From Leishmania donovani (Eukaryota > Euglenozoa > Kinetoplastea > Trypanosomatida > Trypanosomatidae), in the NCBI RefSeq assembly GCF_000227135.1, contig NC_018250.1:231501-295500 (forward strand): DNA of 64,000 bases, written 5' to 3'. The position numbers and the translations under genes were made by a program. Shown here one piece after another: positions 42,701-53,017 of the stretch. The notes beneath the pieces are model-generated. The model made no database searches and was not told the DNA's origin. It worked only from the letters and a program-made list of their open reading frames with translations. Positions within the stretch are counted from its first letter, which is position 1; every line of letters starts with the position of its first letter.

Positions 42701-43206
42701 GACGAGAGCACCCCGCGCAGCGCCGCTAGTGCAACCACCTGCGTGCGCAGGGACGGCAGAGGAACCTGTCCCAGAGCTAAAAGGTACGGGACCGTGTGGA
42801 CGGCGTCGTTCACCGCCATGTCGGCTCGAGCAGCAATGGAGCGAAGCACCCGCAGCATGTCGTCTTCCATCTGGGCAGCGCGTGCGTCACCATCCTCAGG
42901 ACGTAGCGCAGACGGGCTCAGCATATCTTGCTGCAGTTGGCGCCACTGTGCCTGTAGCGCCAGCGCGAGTGGTGACATTGCCAGCGGTCGCTCGACAGAG
43001 AACGCCAAGTCATCCGCTGGGTCATGTCCATGCGTTCCTGTGTGGGGAGAGCAGGAAGAGTTGCGACGAGGTGACGGCAGGGAAGCGATGCCGCTACAGT
43101 GCGCACCGTTCCCGCGGGAGCGGCCCCGAAACGAAGGGGAGGCTGCTCCCGACGCCGCCGCCGCCGGCAAAGGCGGCGACGCGCACGCATGTGCTCCACG
43201 ATTCAT
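39772..43206 (-). CDS. Large ARM/HEAT-like helical protein
   Basis: 1144 codons, ATG at 43204-43206, TAG at 39772-39774. Residues about 95-700 are leucine/alanine-rich helix pairs such as SLRTQVVALAALRGVLSSL and EIREAGALWVAALLETQPQ, resembling armadillo/HEAT repeats. The region 700-1000 is Ser-rich and low complexity. The last ~100 residues (about 1030-1144) are again folded and basic, containing LTKLADRRQAQLKRRRWG and LYYLRRQLQLCP. No signal peptide or membrane segment. Armadillo-type solenoids bind other proteins; the partner is unknown and I recognise no specific family. Confidence 0.88.
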   Translation of the reverse strand: MNRGAHACASPPLPAAAASGAASPSFRGRSRGNGAHCSGIASLPSPRRNSSCSPHTGTHGHDPADDLAFSVERPLAMSPLALALQAQWRQLQQDMLSPSALRPEDGDARAAQMEDDMLRVLRSIAARADMAVNDAVHTVPYLLALGQVPLPSLRTQVVALAALRGVLSSLSGVYGDEAASAFVHDTLLGEHQALQALSLAALIALEGFRAATGLHDGGSTKADDHRRTSSALGSSLAGVPLGRSGHRSLLSRGQGDAQAEGGALRASWVHLEVPEAAPASLSHVRTASRLNNGADTSLEKPTALRGRMVHATLQLLRDTAEMCGPVADALLSSAALLKACIDSLHRLPPPPPLPVGNVAGLAGGLSTDSSEAIYAVYFHHCEDVVSLLLTLLNAEPRRHNEASLVLCSFDAPRAVCALAQRLVRANLFTSSAVCEGSSAVTEEEASMLLWSALKVLGRLTRGCPAAVRLFLSENASVPAFLVQVLTVPVAEIREAGALWVAALLETQPQASAELVSGLLDDASLLTTTSSPASPAKATTLSSSAPVPMFVASLMEMLRWRGAQMHVFSVSAILCWRWLLLSDPSRVAALLVRDSSLLATLIELILRGAASTSSSSSAALPTRLAALEALHVFALSYALGSIDTRVRLEALVVRGQLSHATLRQLRTHAHIILERTHPAYWNAFPAMEMELLEEEAELSEEMRLAGATVRTCGTDETARGACSSGPSTSSLMRRRGGCGRLAVCISTGAAWRQLVLESVWELTAAVAADASSTAVLTFSSARSSVTRGRAASPQQQQPAISHTSAFHPHAGVFAGGAFGASPIRVLTSASSLRATAAPAHSAGSGVAEDMDGDGSAASVLDASAPPILTRAPRTIREATLLPTRQSTTAFRFRVVQQAENLDGIFVQDSMRVVLRLAQHYTQTSTQSRASAQISPNVIRAAKERRRCGDLLLHSSPGETPRSRSRSTSPPLPLGPGASAAMASPSVVFGTAPRFVDTSARIEKERNPFVPLTKLADRRQAQLKRRRWGVKELQREDVLLFLVRYTHLMTELPDAIAAVEDHLYYLRRQLQLCPTRVVRRRSVLNDLHMNVYPKLHLFLRYVDQQARRSRSVLQLLSTFSGGTIHSGNVLDVYDAVGRCTGLSAVE

Positions 43207-44894
43207 TTCTGGACGGTGCCCACAGCCACGAGGCCGTGCTGAGGATACGGATCAGCGAAGGAAGGAATAGAAGAGCAGCAAGAGCAGCGCCGCAGTGCGC
43301 GGCAGCTTCGCCACGACAATGAATGGAGATTACAGTGAGATTCAGAGGGAGAGGGCGGAAGACTCCCGAACGCAAGTCCTCGAGCAGCGCAGCCGCGTTC
43401 GTTCGCCCGTGCACCTCTTTCTATATCTATGTAGAGTGCTTGTTTCTTCTCCCTGCTGTGGTGCGTGTGTTGGCTGATGACGCACATGCAAACGCAAGAC
43501 CACGTGAACCGTGTCTGCAATCAACAGCCGCAGAAGAAAAACAATAGAGAGGGGTGGATAGCTGCTGGCTATGGCACATTTCACGCTTTGGTTAGGCAGA
43601 GACAGCGGCGGTGGGTGCTGGTGCGTGCATGTGCACAGGCCGATGCCACAGGGAAAGCATAACGACAGGGGTGAGAGCGCATGTGAGTGCCAGGGGTGTG
43701 AGTAAGAAAGTGGGCAGAGAAAGGGAGGCAGACCAAGCTTCTGCGAGTGGGTGATGGCTTTGGCACCGACTCATGTGTGCGTGTCTCCGGTCTGAGAAGC
43801 ACAGGGCACGGCGACTTCTATGCAGATGGCGGTGTTGGCTTGAGAGGAGAGAGTAGGAAAACAGGAAATAAAAAGTATCGTGCCTTGGCGCGTCGCGCTT
43901 GCCAAGCGTCCGCCTCCATCCATGGTCTCTCCCTGCATGCGAGTGCGTACCCCAGGGGACCCCTGCGTAGCCCTTTTCTCTGACCCGCGCCGGTGCTCAT
44001 AGCTGCGCGCCCGGAGCCCCATGCGCTTGGAATGGGGCTTCGCATCACCATCTCCCCCCCCGTAGTCTTGTTCCGTTCTCCTACCAAGGCAAAAAGCTCG
44101 AAGAGCACATGCAGCTGTAGATGGGCGTCTGCTGTCGGTGCGCAGGTTGTTCTTCGGGCGATGGTGATGGGGTGCTGCTGCTCGTGCAATCGGAAATAGA
44201 AACACAAAAGCCGCCTCCCCTTCCCTCCCAAGCAGCCACCGTGAGGCACAGCACCACCGCATCCGCTTGAGTACTTGCCGCTCCTGCCTCGACCCCTTCC
44301 CATGCCGGCTGCATGCACGCACGCTGAAAGAATAAAATCGAAGCGTGCAATCGTTCCGAGAGCGAGCGAGACAGCAAGAGCGCGAGCGCGCACGGCACGT
44401 GTGCCAGCCCCCTCATGAGGATCCTAACCCGAGAGCGCACGCCGGTATGTGCGTTGAGCCGTCGCATGTGGCCTCCTCCCCCTCTTTCCCCCGTTTCACA
44501 AAAACGCACACATGCAGGCAGAGAGACATGTGCGGCGCGACGCAAGCGCCTTGCTTGTCCTTGGTTGGTCGAGGACCTCTGAAAGAGCTGCGGCACTTTC
44601 GGATGCAGAGAAGGAGAGGTGCGAAGCGCATGCGGGTGTGACAAGTGGGCAGAGGGACAGGCAGGGCAAACAGTGCGGGGGGAGTGTCGAAGCAAAAGGC
44701 ACATGTGCAAGCAAAATAGTCAAACACCACACGGGAGTGCGTCTAGGGCCCGCCACTGGACTCGGAGAACTTCACGAGTACACTCTCACTCACCCGCCCA
44801 CGCACCCAAACACACACACAGAGGCCTCACGAGACCCCTTCACACCCGGTCACACGGAAAGGCAACGCATGAGAGACGTGCACAGGGACAGCCA
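43207..44894. other. Intergenic: 1.7 kb spacer
   Basis: No credible gene. Purine/pyrimidine tracts, CA-rich segment near 44785-44821. Confidence 0.6.
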
Positions 44895-46127
44895 TCAAGT
44901 ACTCTTGCTCTTTGCTCCGCCACCAACGTTACCGCCAGAGAGTGCGGCGGGTGGGCCGTGGCCACGGCTCACCCGCCTGCTGCTTGCTCGATGCGCCTCA
45001 GTCGGTGATGGCCCGGAGCTGCGCGTCTGCCAAAGGCTGGTGAGCATCGACAACCGCGCCGCAGTTGTAGAAGGCTCAGTAGAGCCGCTGTGCCCATGAT
45101 CACCACGTTCCGTCGCTGGCGCACCATTGTTGCCAGCTCCCCGTGCCTGGGCGCGATGCCAGCCCCCTAATCCCGCTCCGCCAGGAGCTTCCATGCCCGT
45201 TGTTGGTCGGTGCAGTCCCCAGGCGGATGCTCGCACCTGCGGCGTAGTGTAGTGCCGCATCCCGTCCACCTCGACGTCCGACATGAAATCCATGTCGTCC
45301 ATGCTGTCAGCCCCCGTGGTGGGGGTAGGAGACGGTACATTAAAGCTGATGCTGTTCAAACGGAGTCCTCCGCCCGCACCGATACTTGCGCAGCCCGAAG
45401 CAGCACTGCCAGTTCCGCGGCTCCTCAGTCCGCGTGATTGCATCCACGATACGGTGCCAGCCCCGGTGTGGCCGCTCGATGGTGTGGCACCCGCACTGCC
45501 AAGGTCACCGCTGACGCGCATCGAGTTATCACTGCCACCACCACCAACGTCGGTCAGGCTACGTTGGAAATAGGAAAAGCGGCGTGCCATTGGTGCGCCT
45601 ACCGCTGCGCTGTTCCGCATATCACCGTCTGCTAGAAGGCCGCCAGCTGCTGCGGCGGCGGCGGCGGAGCACTTTGTCGTCCGCGCATCTTCTCCCCAGT
45701 CCAGTGCCGACATCTCCGTCACTTCCTCGCGCCGGCCGCTGCCCGTGCGGCTCTGTAAGCGCTTGGAAGCGCGGCGCCCGTAACGTCCACCAGCGTGACT
45801 CGCAGAGTCGTCGTCACCGTGCAGGAGTGCCTCACGGCTGGTTCCGTCATCCTCCCGCCTCCTGCTCCACTGCAGCTGCATCCACAGACGCCGCGCAGGT
45901 GCATGGAGAAACACGGCGATCCACAAAGCCAGAGACGTGAACAGGTACAGCAAGCCTCCACGCAAGCATGTGTTCGCTTTCGTCTCCCTATCCCAGCCGT
46001 TCTTGGCGGCGAGCACCTCGAATGTCCAGTTACCGCAGCGCAGCATGTGTGACATCATAAAGAGCAACACCGCTGCAACGGCCGTGAAGGGCGCGCACAG
46101 CGACACGCAACTCGACGCAAGCGGCAT
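44895..46127 (-). CDS. Two-pass membrane protein, RNASEK-like N-terminus, long tail (paralogue A)
   Basis: The frame opens at TTG; the first ATG is at 46125-46127, giving 410 residues and TGA at 44895-44897. Residues 1-90 hold two hydrophobic segments (about 8-27 and 57-75) around the conserved core MLRCGNWTFEVLAAK and CLRGGLLYLFTS. This core is shared with the protein at 49319-50104. The pattern Cys-x-Pro, hydrophobic helix, short loop, Cys plus a second helix recalls RNASEK/V-ATPase subunit f, but the identity is weak. The remaining ~320 residues are Ser/Gly-rich, disordered and unlike the paralogue. It may be a small membrane subunit with a species-specific cytosolic tail; this is inference. 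Confidence 0.82.
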   Translation of the reverse strand: MPLASSCVSLCAPFTAVAAVLLFMMSHMLRCGNWTFEVLAAKNGWDRETKANTCLRGGLLYLFTSLALWIAVFLHAPARRLWMQLQWSRRREDDGTSREALLHGDDDSASHAGGRYGRRASKRLQSRTGSGRREEVTEMSALDWGEDARTTKCSAAAAAAAGGLLADGDMRNSAAVGAPMARRFSYFQRSLTDVGGGGSDNSMRVSGDLGSAGATPSSGHTGAGTVSWMQSRGLRSRGTGSAASGCASIGAGGGLRLNSISFNVPSPTPTTGADSMDDMDFMSDVEVDGMRHYTTPQVRASAWGLHRPTTGMEAPGGAGLGGWHRAQARGAGNNGAPATERGDHGHSGSTEPSTTAARLSMLTSLWQTRSSGPSPTEAHRASSRRVSRGHGPPAALSGGNVGGGAKSKST

Positions 46128-47832
46128 TACAACCTCCTCTGCGCGCAAAAAAAAAGAAAAAGAAAGAGAAGATTAACTGTCCCGTCGTACGTCTGCTGTA
46201 GTGCAGGATGGCCGGTGATGCTTGTCCCCACACCTTCGCTTTCACTCGTCGAGGAGAGAGGGTGGGGAGGAGGGAGGGTTTGGGAGTCCGCCCGATCAAG
46301 TCCGTAGGAGAAGGGCCTTAGCAGTTATCACAGATGAGAAAAGAGGTGGGGGTGTATTCGTTGCGGCGCAGGGTACTCTCTTGGCGCCATACAACGGAGA
46401 TGGCGGGGCCGCAACAGTGCACAGATGCACGCAGGCACGCGCGTGCGTTCGCCTACAAAAGAAGGGAATAGCAGGCCGATGAACGGAGCGAGAGAAAAGG
46501 CAAATCACAGGGTCGTGGCGAGAGGGAGGGAGGTAGGTGGGGGAGGGGGTGGCAGACAACAACGCCGCGGTGGGCGCAGAAACAGACACGGAAGAAGGAA
46601 CTAATGAGGAAGAGAGAGATCTGTGGCGGGGGAGTAGTGGTCGTCGCGGCAAAATCGCCTGCCGACGCGGGAGGCTCCGATAAGATGAGAGAGTGCACCC
46701 AAACTAAAAAGATCAATCAAAAGAAAAACAGGACAAGAGAGGGAGGAGGAGGGCGAAGCCCCGCAAGCAACGCGCGCGTACCCACAGGAGATGCACGGTC
46801 GTCTTGAGCGATGCCTGAAGGCGTCAGTGTGCGCCTGCTAACGACTGTCCAGTCCGTGCGGGTGTGTCGCTGTACCAGCTGTCTTAGAATGTGAGGGAAG
46901 AGTGAAAGAAGAATAAGGAGCTCGTGTCTGACTGCCTGATATCACGCGCAGCTCTGCAAATATGCATGGAGTGTGCGTGTTGGTCCCTTCTGTCTGAGGG
47001 GGGCGCACCACCACCACTACCACTAATGCCACTGCAACGAGAGTCGCAGGTGGTGGGAGACGAGAAAAGCGAGCGCACAACGTGGAGCAAGAGTGCGCTT
47101 CGACTCGTCGCGGTGCGTGTCTCTCGGATCACCTCCCGGCAGGCGATCAGTGCGCCTGTGTGGGTGCGAGTGTGCCTACAGTGAGTCCGACTTCAACAGG
47201 GACGGCCAGAGCAACGGGGAGAGCGAGAGTAAGGAGGCGAAGATATCCGAAAGGCTGAAAGCAAAGAGTGCCGCAGCTGTGCGTTCTTGGCAACGAAGCA
47301 TCAAGCGAGAGAACGGCTGAGGCAGAGAAGTAAAGACGAGGAACGGCTAGACCCGAAAGCAGCCTTTCCGCAACCGCTAAACCCCGCGACACCGCCCGTA
47401 GAGCGAGCCTCGTCCTTTTCCGAGAACGAATGTGCCGCATCCCTCGAGAGAGAGAGACGGAGTTCTATTGTTGTTTTTTTTTCACGTGCGGGGGAAAGAG
47501 GGGGGCTCTCCGTTGAAGTACAAGCACATACTTAAAAGTTCGGCTCGCCGCCAATGATGAGTGCCTCTCTCTCCGTGCGCATACTTTTTCCTCATGCCAG
47601 AGGGCTTTTCTCGTGTGCCCTATTTGTTGACGCATGTTTCTCTCTTCGAGAAGAATGAAAAAAAAATTTCCGTATCTCCGCACGCTTCTACGCAGTTCTC
47701 GCGATCCACATGCGTACACGAAGGCACGCACGAACAAACATACAGCGCGGTCACCTCTCTCTTGATGTGTTTTTGGCATGGGGCTTCGCCAGCGCCGACA
47801 AAGGTGCTCCAGCTCCACTGGCGATCAAGCGA
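46128..47832. other. Intergenic between the paralogue genes, right part of A 5' flank
   Basis: No credible gene. A-runs near 46148-46157 and purine-rich sequence to 46750; pyrimidine/purine tracts elsewhere. Confidence 0.55.
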
Positions 47833-48545
47833 GGTGATACGCCCAGCCCGTCACCGATAAGCAGCGAACGCCACGCTGCCTTTCGGCAGCCCAAAGAGGG
47901 GCCTGAGGAGCGCACCGCGTGGCATATAAGCGGTGAGCCCCGCGCTTCGGGAGAAAGACCACCCCCCCCCGCACGACACAGAACGGGTTCGTCAGGAATA
48001 TCGTTCTACAAATGGTAGATCTTGACGCGGCTCGCCACGGCGCAACCCAAGGGGGGGTCGCGTACCAGGCGATGATGTCGACCCAAAAAGGGATCCGGCG
48101 CGGAATGGCCGAGTCACAGCAAAAAAAAAAAGAAACGAGGCGCCACCTGTCTTCCGAGATGTGTTGCTCCCGATGGCGAGTGGGCCGCCAGGGATGCTCT
48201 GAATCGCGCTTCTTCTGGCCTGGAAGACGGCGCCGTGATGGGATGATCTTTCGAGGATGACGGAGCGGACCAATGTTTCTTGAGGGAGGGGGGCAGCACA
48301 GTCATTCCTAGCTTCGGCGCGGTGGCAAGCATCAGTTGCACACTCCCTCTCCCGCCGAGCCTCTAGTCGTCGTGGCGGGTGGCCTGAAACCCGCCATTGC
48401 AGAGTACTTGCGACGCAAGTGCGGCAGGAGAGAAACCCTGCGCTTCAACCTTGCGACCGCGGGAGTTTGGGAGTTGTCACGGCTGCCGTGCTCCCGGTGA
48501 CAGCGTAATCAAACGCCGGGCGCTGGCGCACGTCACGGCGCAGAT
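47833..48545. other. GC-rich intergenic island with hairpins
   Basis: Unlike its surroundings this stretch is GC-rich and contains perfect short inverted repeats: 47875-47880/47885-47890, 48374-48380/48389-48395, 48407-48412/48414-48419 and 48478-48483/48485-48490. No open frame of note. It could be an old retroposon remnant, a structured ncRNA or part of the 3'UTR of paralogue B; I could not align it to the SIDER-like copies. Confidence 0.4.
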
Positions 48546-49318
48546 GATGGGAGCGGGCCTCCCTTTACACCTCGCCTTGGCGCTGGCACGCCGCTGTTGG
48601 CTGGCCAAGGCTTCCCAAGGACGGCCAAAAGAGGTTCACGCCGCTCTTCCCCGTGCATGTCCGTATGGAAATGCATGCACGTTTGTACATCACCCTTGGC
48701 TACTACGCTCTCTCTTTCCCGCAGCGCACTTCTTACGGGGTACGGGGCAGAAAAAGTGATACCCAGGCGGCGAGGATGTTCAGACGCGCGCGCGCGCGTG
48801 AGGTTCCTCAGAGCCAGAGAACACAAACAGCAGTGCAGCAGATTGAGAAATCGGCGGCCTCAGGAATGGCATTGGTCATCACATGAACGGCGCAAGGGAG
48901 CGATAGCCGACTTTGCCTTGACTGATGCATGACAAGCAAACCCCCGGATCTGTGCGACTCCCTATCACGCGGTACGTGGCTGAGACGGCAGCGCCCACCT
49001 CCAAAAGCTTCGGCACATGGCTAAAACGGCACAGCGCGCCTGCACCCAATGGAAAGGAAGGGAGAGACTCAGGTTTGGAAGGAGGGAAGTCGACCACATC
49101 ACAGCAGCGCTTTTATGCGCGCTCCTGCGCAGACCCTCTCTGCAAGAATGTCTTTCTCCCCCATTCACCCTCTTCCCGATCATCAGAAGCACAGGTGAAA
49201 GGCTCAGGCAATACACAGAAAGAGCGGCGAGAGAATGCACACGGGCGAACGGCGCACAGGCAGCCGCTGCGTGTGCGTCAGTCGGCCTGCATATGTTTTC
49301 TTCCGTCGCCAACCTCTC
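48546..49318. other. Intergenic: 3' flank of paralogue B
   Basis: Non-coding sequence with moderate GC, no further feature seen. CG alternation at 48786-48799. Confidence 0.55.
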
Positions 49319-50104
49319 CTACGACAGCAAGTAATCCACTTCCTGCGCGCTGGTCGCAGCCGACGTGGTCGCGCTTACTGGCAAGGGCTGGCGGTCCTGC
49401 GCCTCTTCGCGAGCAAACCTTTCATAGGCCTGCCCAGCAGACGGCAGCGGTTTCGCGGAGCTGATGTTCACTGCGGCATTCACAGAGGCCCCTCCCATCG
49501 CCGGAGATGAAGGGCATAAGAACACGAAACCCGTGCGGCCTGCATCGGCTCTCGCGGAACCAGCTGAGCTCGTGTTTCTTCGAGAATCGTCCGCTGCCAC
49601 GGGATCGCCTGCCATTACAACGGTCGGAGGCGATGCCGCCTCCGCGGAAGGAAGCGCGAACGCCGAAGGAGCCGAACGCTGCGGAGATTTCGCGGCGGCC
49701 GTCCTGACTGCTGTGGTCGGTGTCGTCGTCATCACAATGACGTCCGTGGCGTGGTCCACGCCTTCCGTCTCTAACGCCTTGCGCCGTTTACGCATCAGCT
49801 CGCGCAAGCTGGGTAGACGACGCTGCCGCCACCATTTGGAGGCAGAGGTCGGCAGTTTCTTTAGCTGGATGAGAAACGAGTCGACGACCACCAGCACCCA
49901 GAGCACGATGGAGGTGAAAAGATAGATGAGGCCGCCATTGCGGCAGCAGCGCGACTTCGCTTCCGCGTCCCAGCTGTGCTTCGCAGCTAGAACCGCAAAA
50001 GTCCAGTTGCCGTTGCGCAGCATGACAGAGAGCATGAAGAGAAGGATGGAGACGATGAGCGTGAAGGGGGCGCACGCGTACAAGCATCCGGTGCCGGTGC
50101 CCAT
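49319..50104 (-). CDS. Two-pass membrane protein, RNASEK-like N-terminus (paralogue B)
   Basis: 261 codons, ATG at 50102-50104, TAG at 49319-49321. Residues 1-75 align with paralogue A nearly position by position: CAPFT, ILLFM, MLRNGNWTFAVLAAK, a W-D-x-E/T-x-K turn, then GGLIYLFTSIVLW. Two transmembrane helices (about 8-27 and 57-78) flank a short loop. The rest is a basic patch (KWWRQRR) followed by a disordered Ala/Ser/Pro tail that does not match paralogue A. The two genes lie in the same orientation about 3.2 kb apart, which suggests an old tandem duplication with fast-changing tails. The RNASEK/V-ATPase f link is a weak structural analogy. Confidence 0.85.
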   Translation of the reverse strand: MGTGTGCLYACAPFTLIVSILLFMLSVMLRNGNWTFAVLAAKHSWDAEAKSRCCRNGGLIYLFTSIVLWVLVVVDSFLIQLKKLPTSASKWWRQRRLPSLRELMRKRRKALETEGVDHATDVIVMTTTPTTAVRTAAAKSPQRSAPSAFALPSAEAASPPTVVMAGDPVAADDSRRNTSSAGSARADAGRTGFVFLCPSSPAMGGASVNAAVNISSAKPLPSAGQAYERFAREEAQDRQPLPVSATTSAATSAQEVDYLLS

Positions 50105-50151
50105 GCTTGCGCAGGCTGCTTTACGCGGGAGCGGTGGTAAACCTGAGTTTG

Positions 50152-50172
50152 CTTATTAAGGAGGAGTGTGGG
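50152..50172 (-). promoter_or_regulatory. Candidate trans-splice acceptor for paralogue B
   Basis: Minus-strand pyrimidine stretch (plus 50157-50172) followed by TAAG, AG at plus 50152-50153, about 47 bases before the ATG. Confidence 0.35.
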
Positions 50173-50945
50173 TTTGCCAAAGGTGAGGGGGTGGTTCGGG
50201 TAACAACTGAAGAGTCCCGCTGTAACGGCACCGGTACACACGAAAAAAAAAACTCAAGCGCGATACACGCTGTGGTAAAGCACCAAACGAACAGCATAAA
50301 AGGTAACAAATAAAAACGAACACGCACGCACGCATAGACGAGGAGGCAAGCGAGTCTCTACAGGAAAAGAGGGAGGGCTTCGTGCTCGCGTAGATGCCCT
50401 CCTTCCCACCGTGTGTGTGTGTGTGTGTATGGTAAGCAAGGAAGGCAGGAGATGAAACACAAAAGCAGAAAAGGGCTCCCTCCCTCCCTCCCCCCACAAG
50501 ACGACGACACGCGCACGCACACTTTTGTTACATAATAGTAACAACAAGCACGACAGCAGCAGCTTGCACAAGATAGCTATGAAAAAGCGCTGCTTTTGCG
50601 AGAGAAAGCGGCACATGCAACGGGGAGAGGGGGGGGGCTCGATACGTCCCTCGTGTGAGCAGCCGCACGAGCCCACACGAAAAGAAGCCTGCCGTAGGGC
50701 AATGTAACGGAGAGCGCAAGAAAACGAAAATTTGAGAAGAGATGCACACGCGGCAGCGGAGGGGAGCTACAACAAAGAGAAAGGGGATCCGCTCGCCTTC
50801 GCAGATGCGTACGTGTACGTGTAAATTATGAAGGAAGAGCGGCAGAGGTGCCGTTGCGCATGTTTGGTATATGGCGATGCCAACATGAGCAAGAGAGAAG
50901 GTAGCGTGGGGGAGAAGGGGAAGGGGCAGAGAAGTGTGAAATGTG

Positions 50946-50947
<2 letters not shown>

Positions 50948-50977
<30 letters not shown>
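50948..50977. repeat. (GT)15 microsatellite
   Basis: Fifteen GT units, seen directly. Confidence 0.95.
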
Positions 50978-50978
<1 letters not shown>

Positions 50979-51389
50979 GTGCAACAAGGGGGGGGGGCGA
51001 GATGACGCTTGGGGCGATCGGCGGTGCACCGCGAGAACGACGAGTAGGAGAGGGCGGCATACGAGATGGGAGTCGTGGTGAAGAAGACGCGGACCTACCC
51101 AGTCCGTGATGGGGATGTCTGGCAAACACCCCCCCACCCGCCCTGATGGCAGGGTATCCACGGATACAGCGAGCAACGGCCTTAGTCTTTTTTAAAAAGA
51201 CGACTCTGTCACTTGTCGATTAGCCGATGATTGCACATGTTTCGCAGCGACCCCGGCGTCGCGACGGGGTAGAGAGGAAGACGTTGAAGGAATGAGAACG
51301 TGCGGCGCATCGCCGGCGCTGCCTGCTATCTGCGCGCAGTTTTCAGCATTCCGCTGCGCCTTCGCCACGCTCGCGGGTCGCATTGATCC

Positions 51390-51500
51390 GTCAAGCAGAC
51401 GCTGTGGCCAGGTCTACACCCTGTCCCAGTAGCGGCGACGTGAGAAACATCGCCGGGACACTGGCCGTGACACACTCATGCGCCGCCAAAAGTGTGCCTA
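51390..51500 (+). mobile_element. Possible antisense SIDER-like 5' signature
   Basis: The plus-strand stretch gtggccaggtctacaccctg followed by agtagcggcgac resembles the conserved 5' promoter signature of trypanosomatid ingi/L1Tc elements as I remember it. It lies in a GC-rich patch (about 51230-51480). No extended homology to the other copies was found, so this is tentative. Confidence 0.25.
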
Positions 51501-53017
51501 CACATAAAGGTGTGTGTCTCTGTGGGGGGAGAGCCTCTCTTGTTGCGCACTCCGTGTGGACAGCGTCATCCGCTCAAAACCACCAAGGGGAGGGGGGCGA
51601 TGTGAGTTGTCGGTATGCCTGCTTGCGAACAAAACTGGGAACTGAGAAGCCGCGTAGAGACGCACCTTGACGGCAACACAATTCCGAGGAAGACGCGAAA
51701 CGACACCACAGGCAAGACATACGAGGGCACTCAATGCAAAAGTAGTGCACACGTATCGTACACAATGGAGCACTGAAAGAGAGGGGGACAGCTTATGGGC
51801 ACAGGTGTGGGGTGTCCCAAGCACAATGGATAACGACCAAGTAAAAATGTCATGTCTCCCAGCGAGGATCCCCACACAGAAATAGGCATGCACATGTTTG
51901 TCGTTGCACATTTCGGCCAGTAGCTCCCCTCCCCGCGAAGCCAGCAGGGAAGAACGGCGATGCATTCATATTGCTGTCGCGTCTTCGTTGGCGCACCCGG
52001 TGAAAGGGAGGGGAGAAGGACGGAAAAAAAAGGACGAAGAATAACACGAATCACAGACCGACAGAGAACTGCATATCAAAGACGTGGAGGGGGGAAAGGC
52101 TGCAGGGGCGCTTCTGCAAACTACTGTGGCGGGCGATTGGGTTTAGAGGGCGACAGGGATTTGCCACCTTTGCCGGAGATCTGATTGCTTGCACCTAGGC
52201 ATAAACAAAAAGATGGATGTGAAGGAATAAAGTTCCAGTCCCATTCACGTGTACACACGCACGGCCCCGCGCGCGCAACCTCGATTCGCCTTCGTCCCAG
52301 CATCGTTGTCCTACTTCACGCAAGCGTGCTTCTTCGCGCTTCACCTTGTTTGATCTTCCTTCGACGTCCTTTGACAAGTTTAGTGGCACGCTCTCACCTC
52401 GCACGGTTTTGATGTGCTCACATGCACACGCGCGAGTAGACGAAACAACAAAAAAGGAAGTCGAACAAAAGAAAGATATGTGTCGGGTCATTCACGTACT
52501 GGAAGCAGCCGTAGCACAGCCAACCAGCAGGACCAACTCCCCCTCCATCGGCATCCGCAAGATATGCCTACAAGTACACCAGCATCGAAGACAGGGATGG
52601 AGTTAAGGGGAAGGGATAGAGGGAGTGAGGGGAGGAGCTGAAACGCAGACGAATACAGAGAGAGAGAGCTGTCTAAGACACGGCAGGGCGGTAGTACGCA
52701 TCAAGCATAAGTAAAGAGGATCGGGAGAGACCGAGGGCGAATACATACACGAGAGAAACGGACTTACACAGGGAAAACGGGGAGGGGGGCACAGCGGGAT
52801 GAGGGAGGGAGGTGTAAATCGGCGCACACAAACACACAGACACAAGGGCAAAGCAGGAGAGACAGCGGGGACGCAAGATGAGCAAGGCGCACGCGCATAC
52901 GCAAACGTTTACGCCGATTGCCCCCGAAGCCGACTGTCACCACTTACCGGCTTTTTCTCCACGCATCGCTTCAATCGGTTCCCTCGTCGCCTCACCTTGC
53001 TTGCGAAATCCTGTAGG
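51501..53017. other. Intergenic: 3' flank of the broken gene
   Basis: No credible gene on either strand. Purine-rich plus-strand tracts near 52600-52870. Confidence 0.55.

Larger units (their letters stand above)
50105..51389. other. Intergenic: 5' flank of paralogue B
   Basis: No credible gene; GT microsatellites and purine tracts on the plus strand. Confidence 0.6.

Noticed and set aside
47980..48010. gggttcg resembling a tRNA B box
   Set aside because: The rest of the B box and any A box or cloverleaf are missing; no tRNA gene found by eye in the window.
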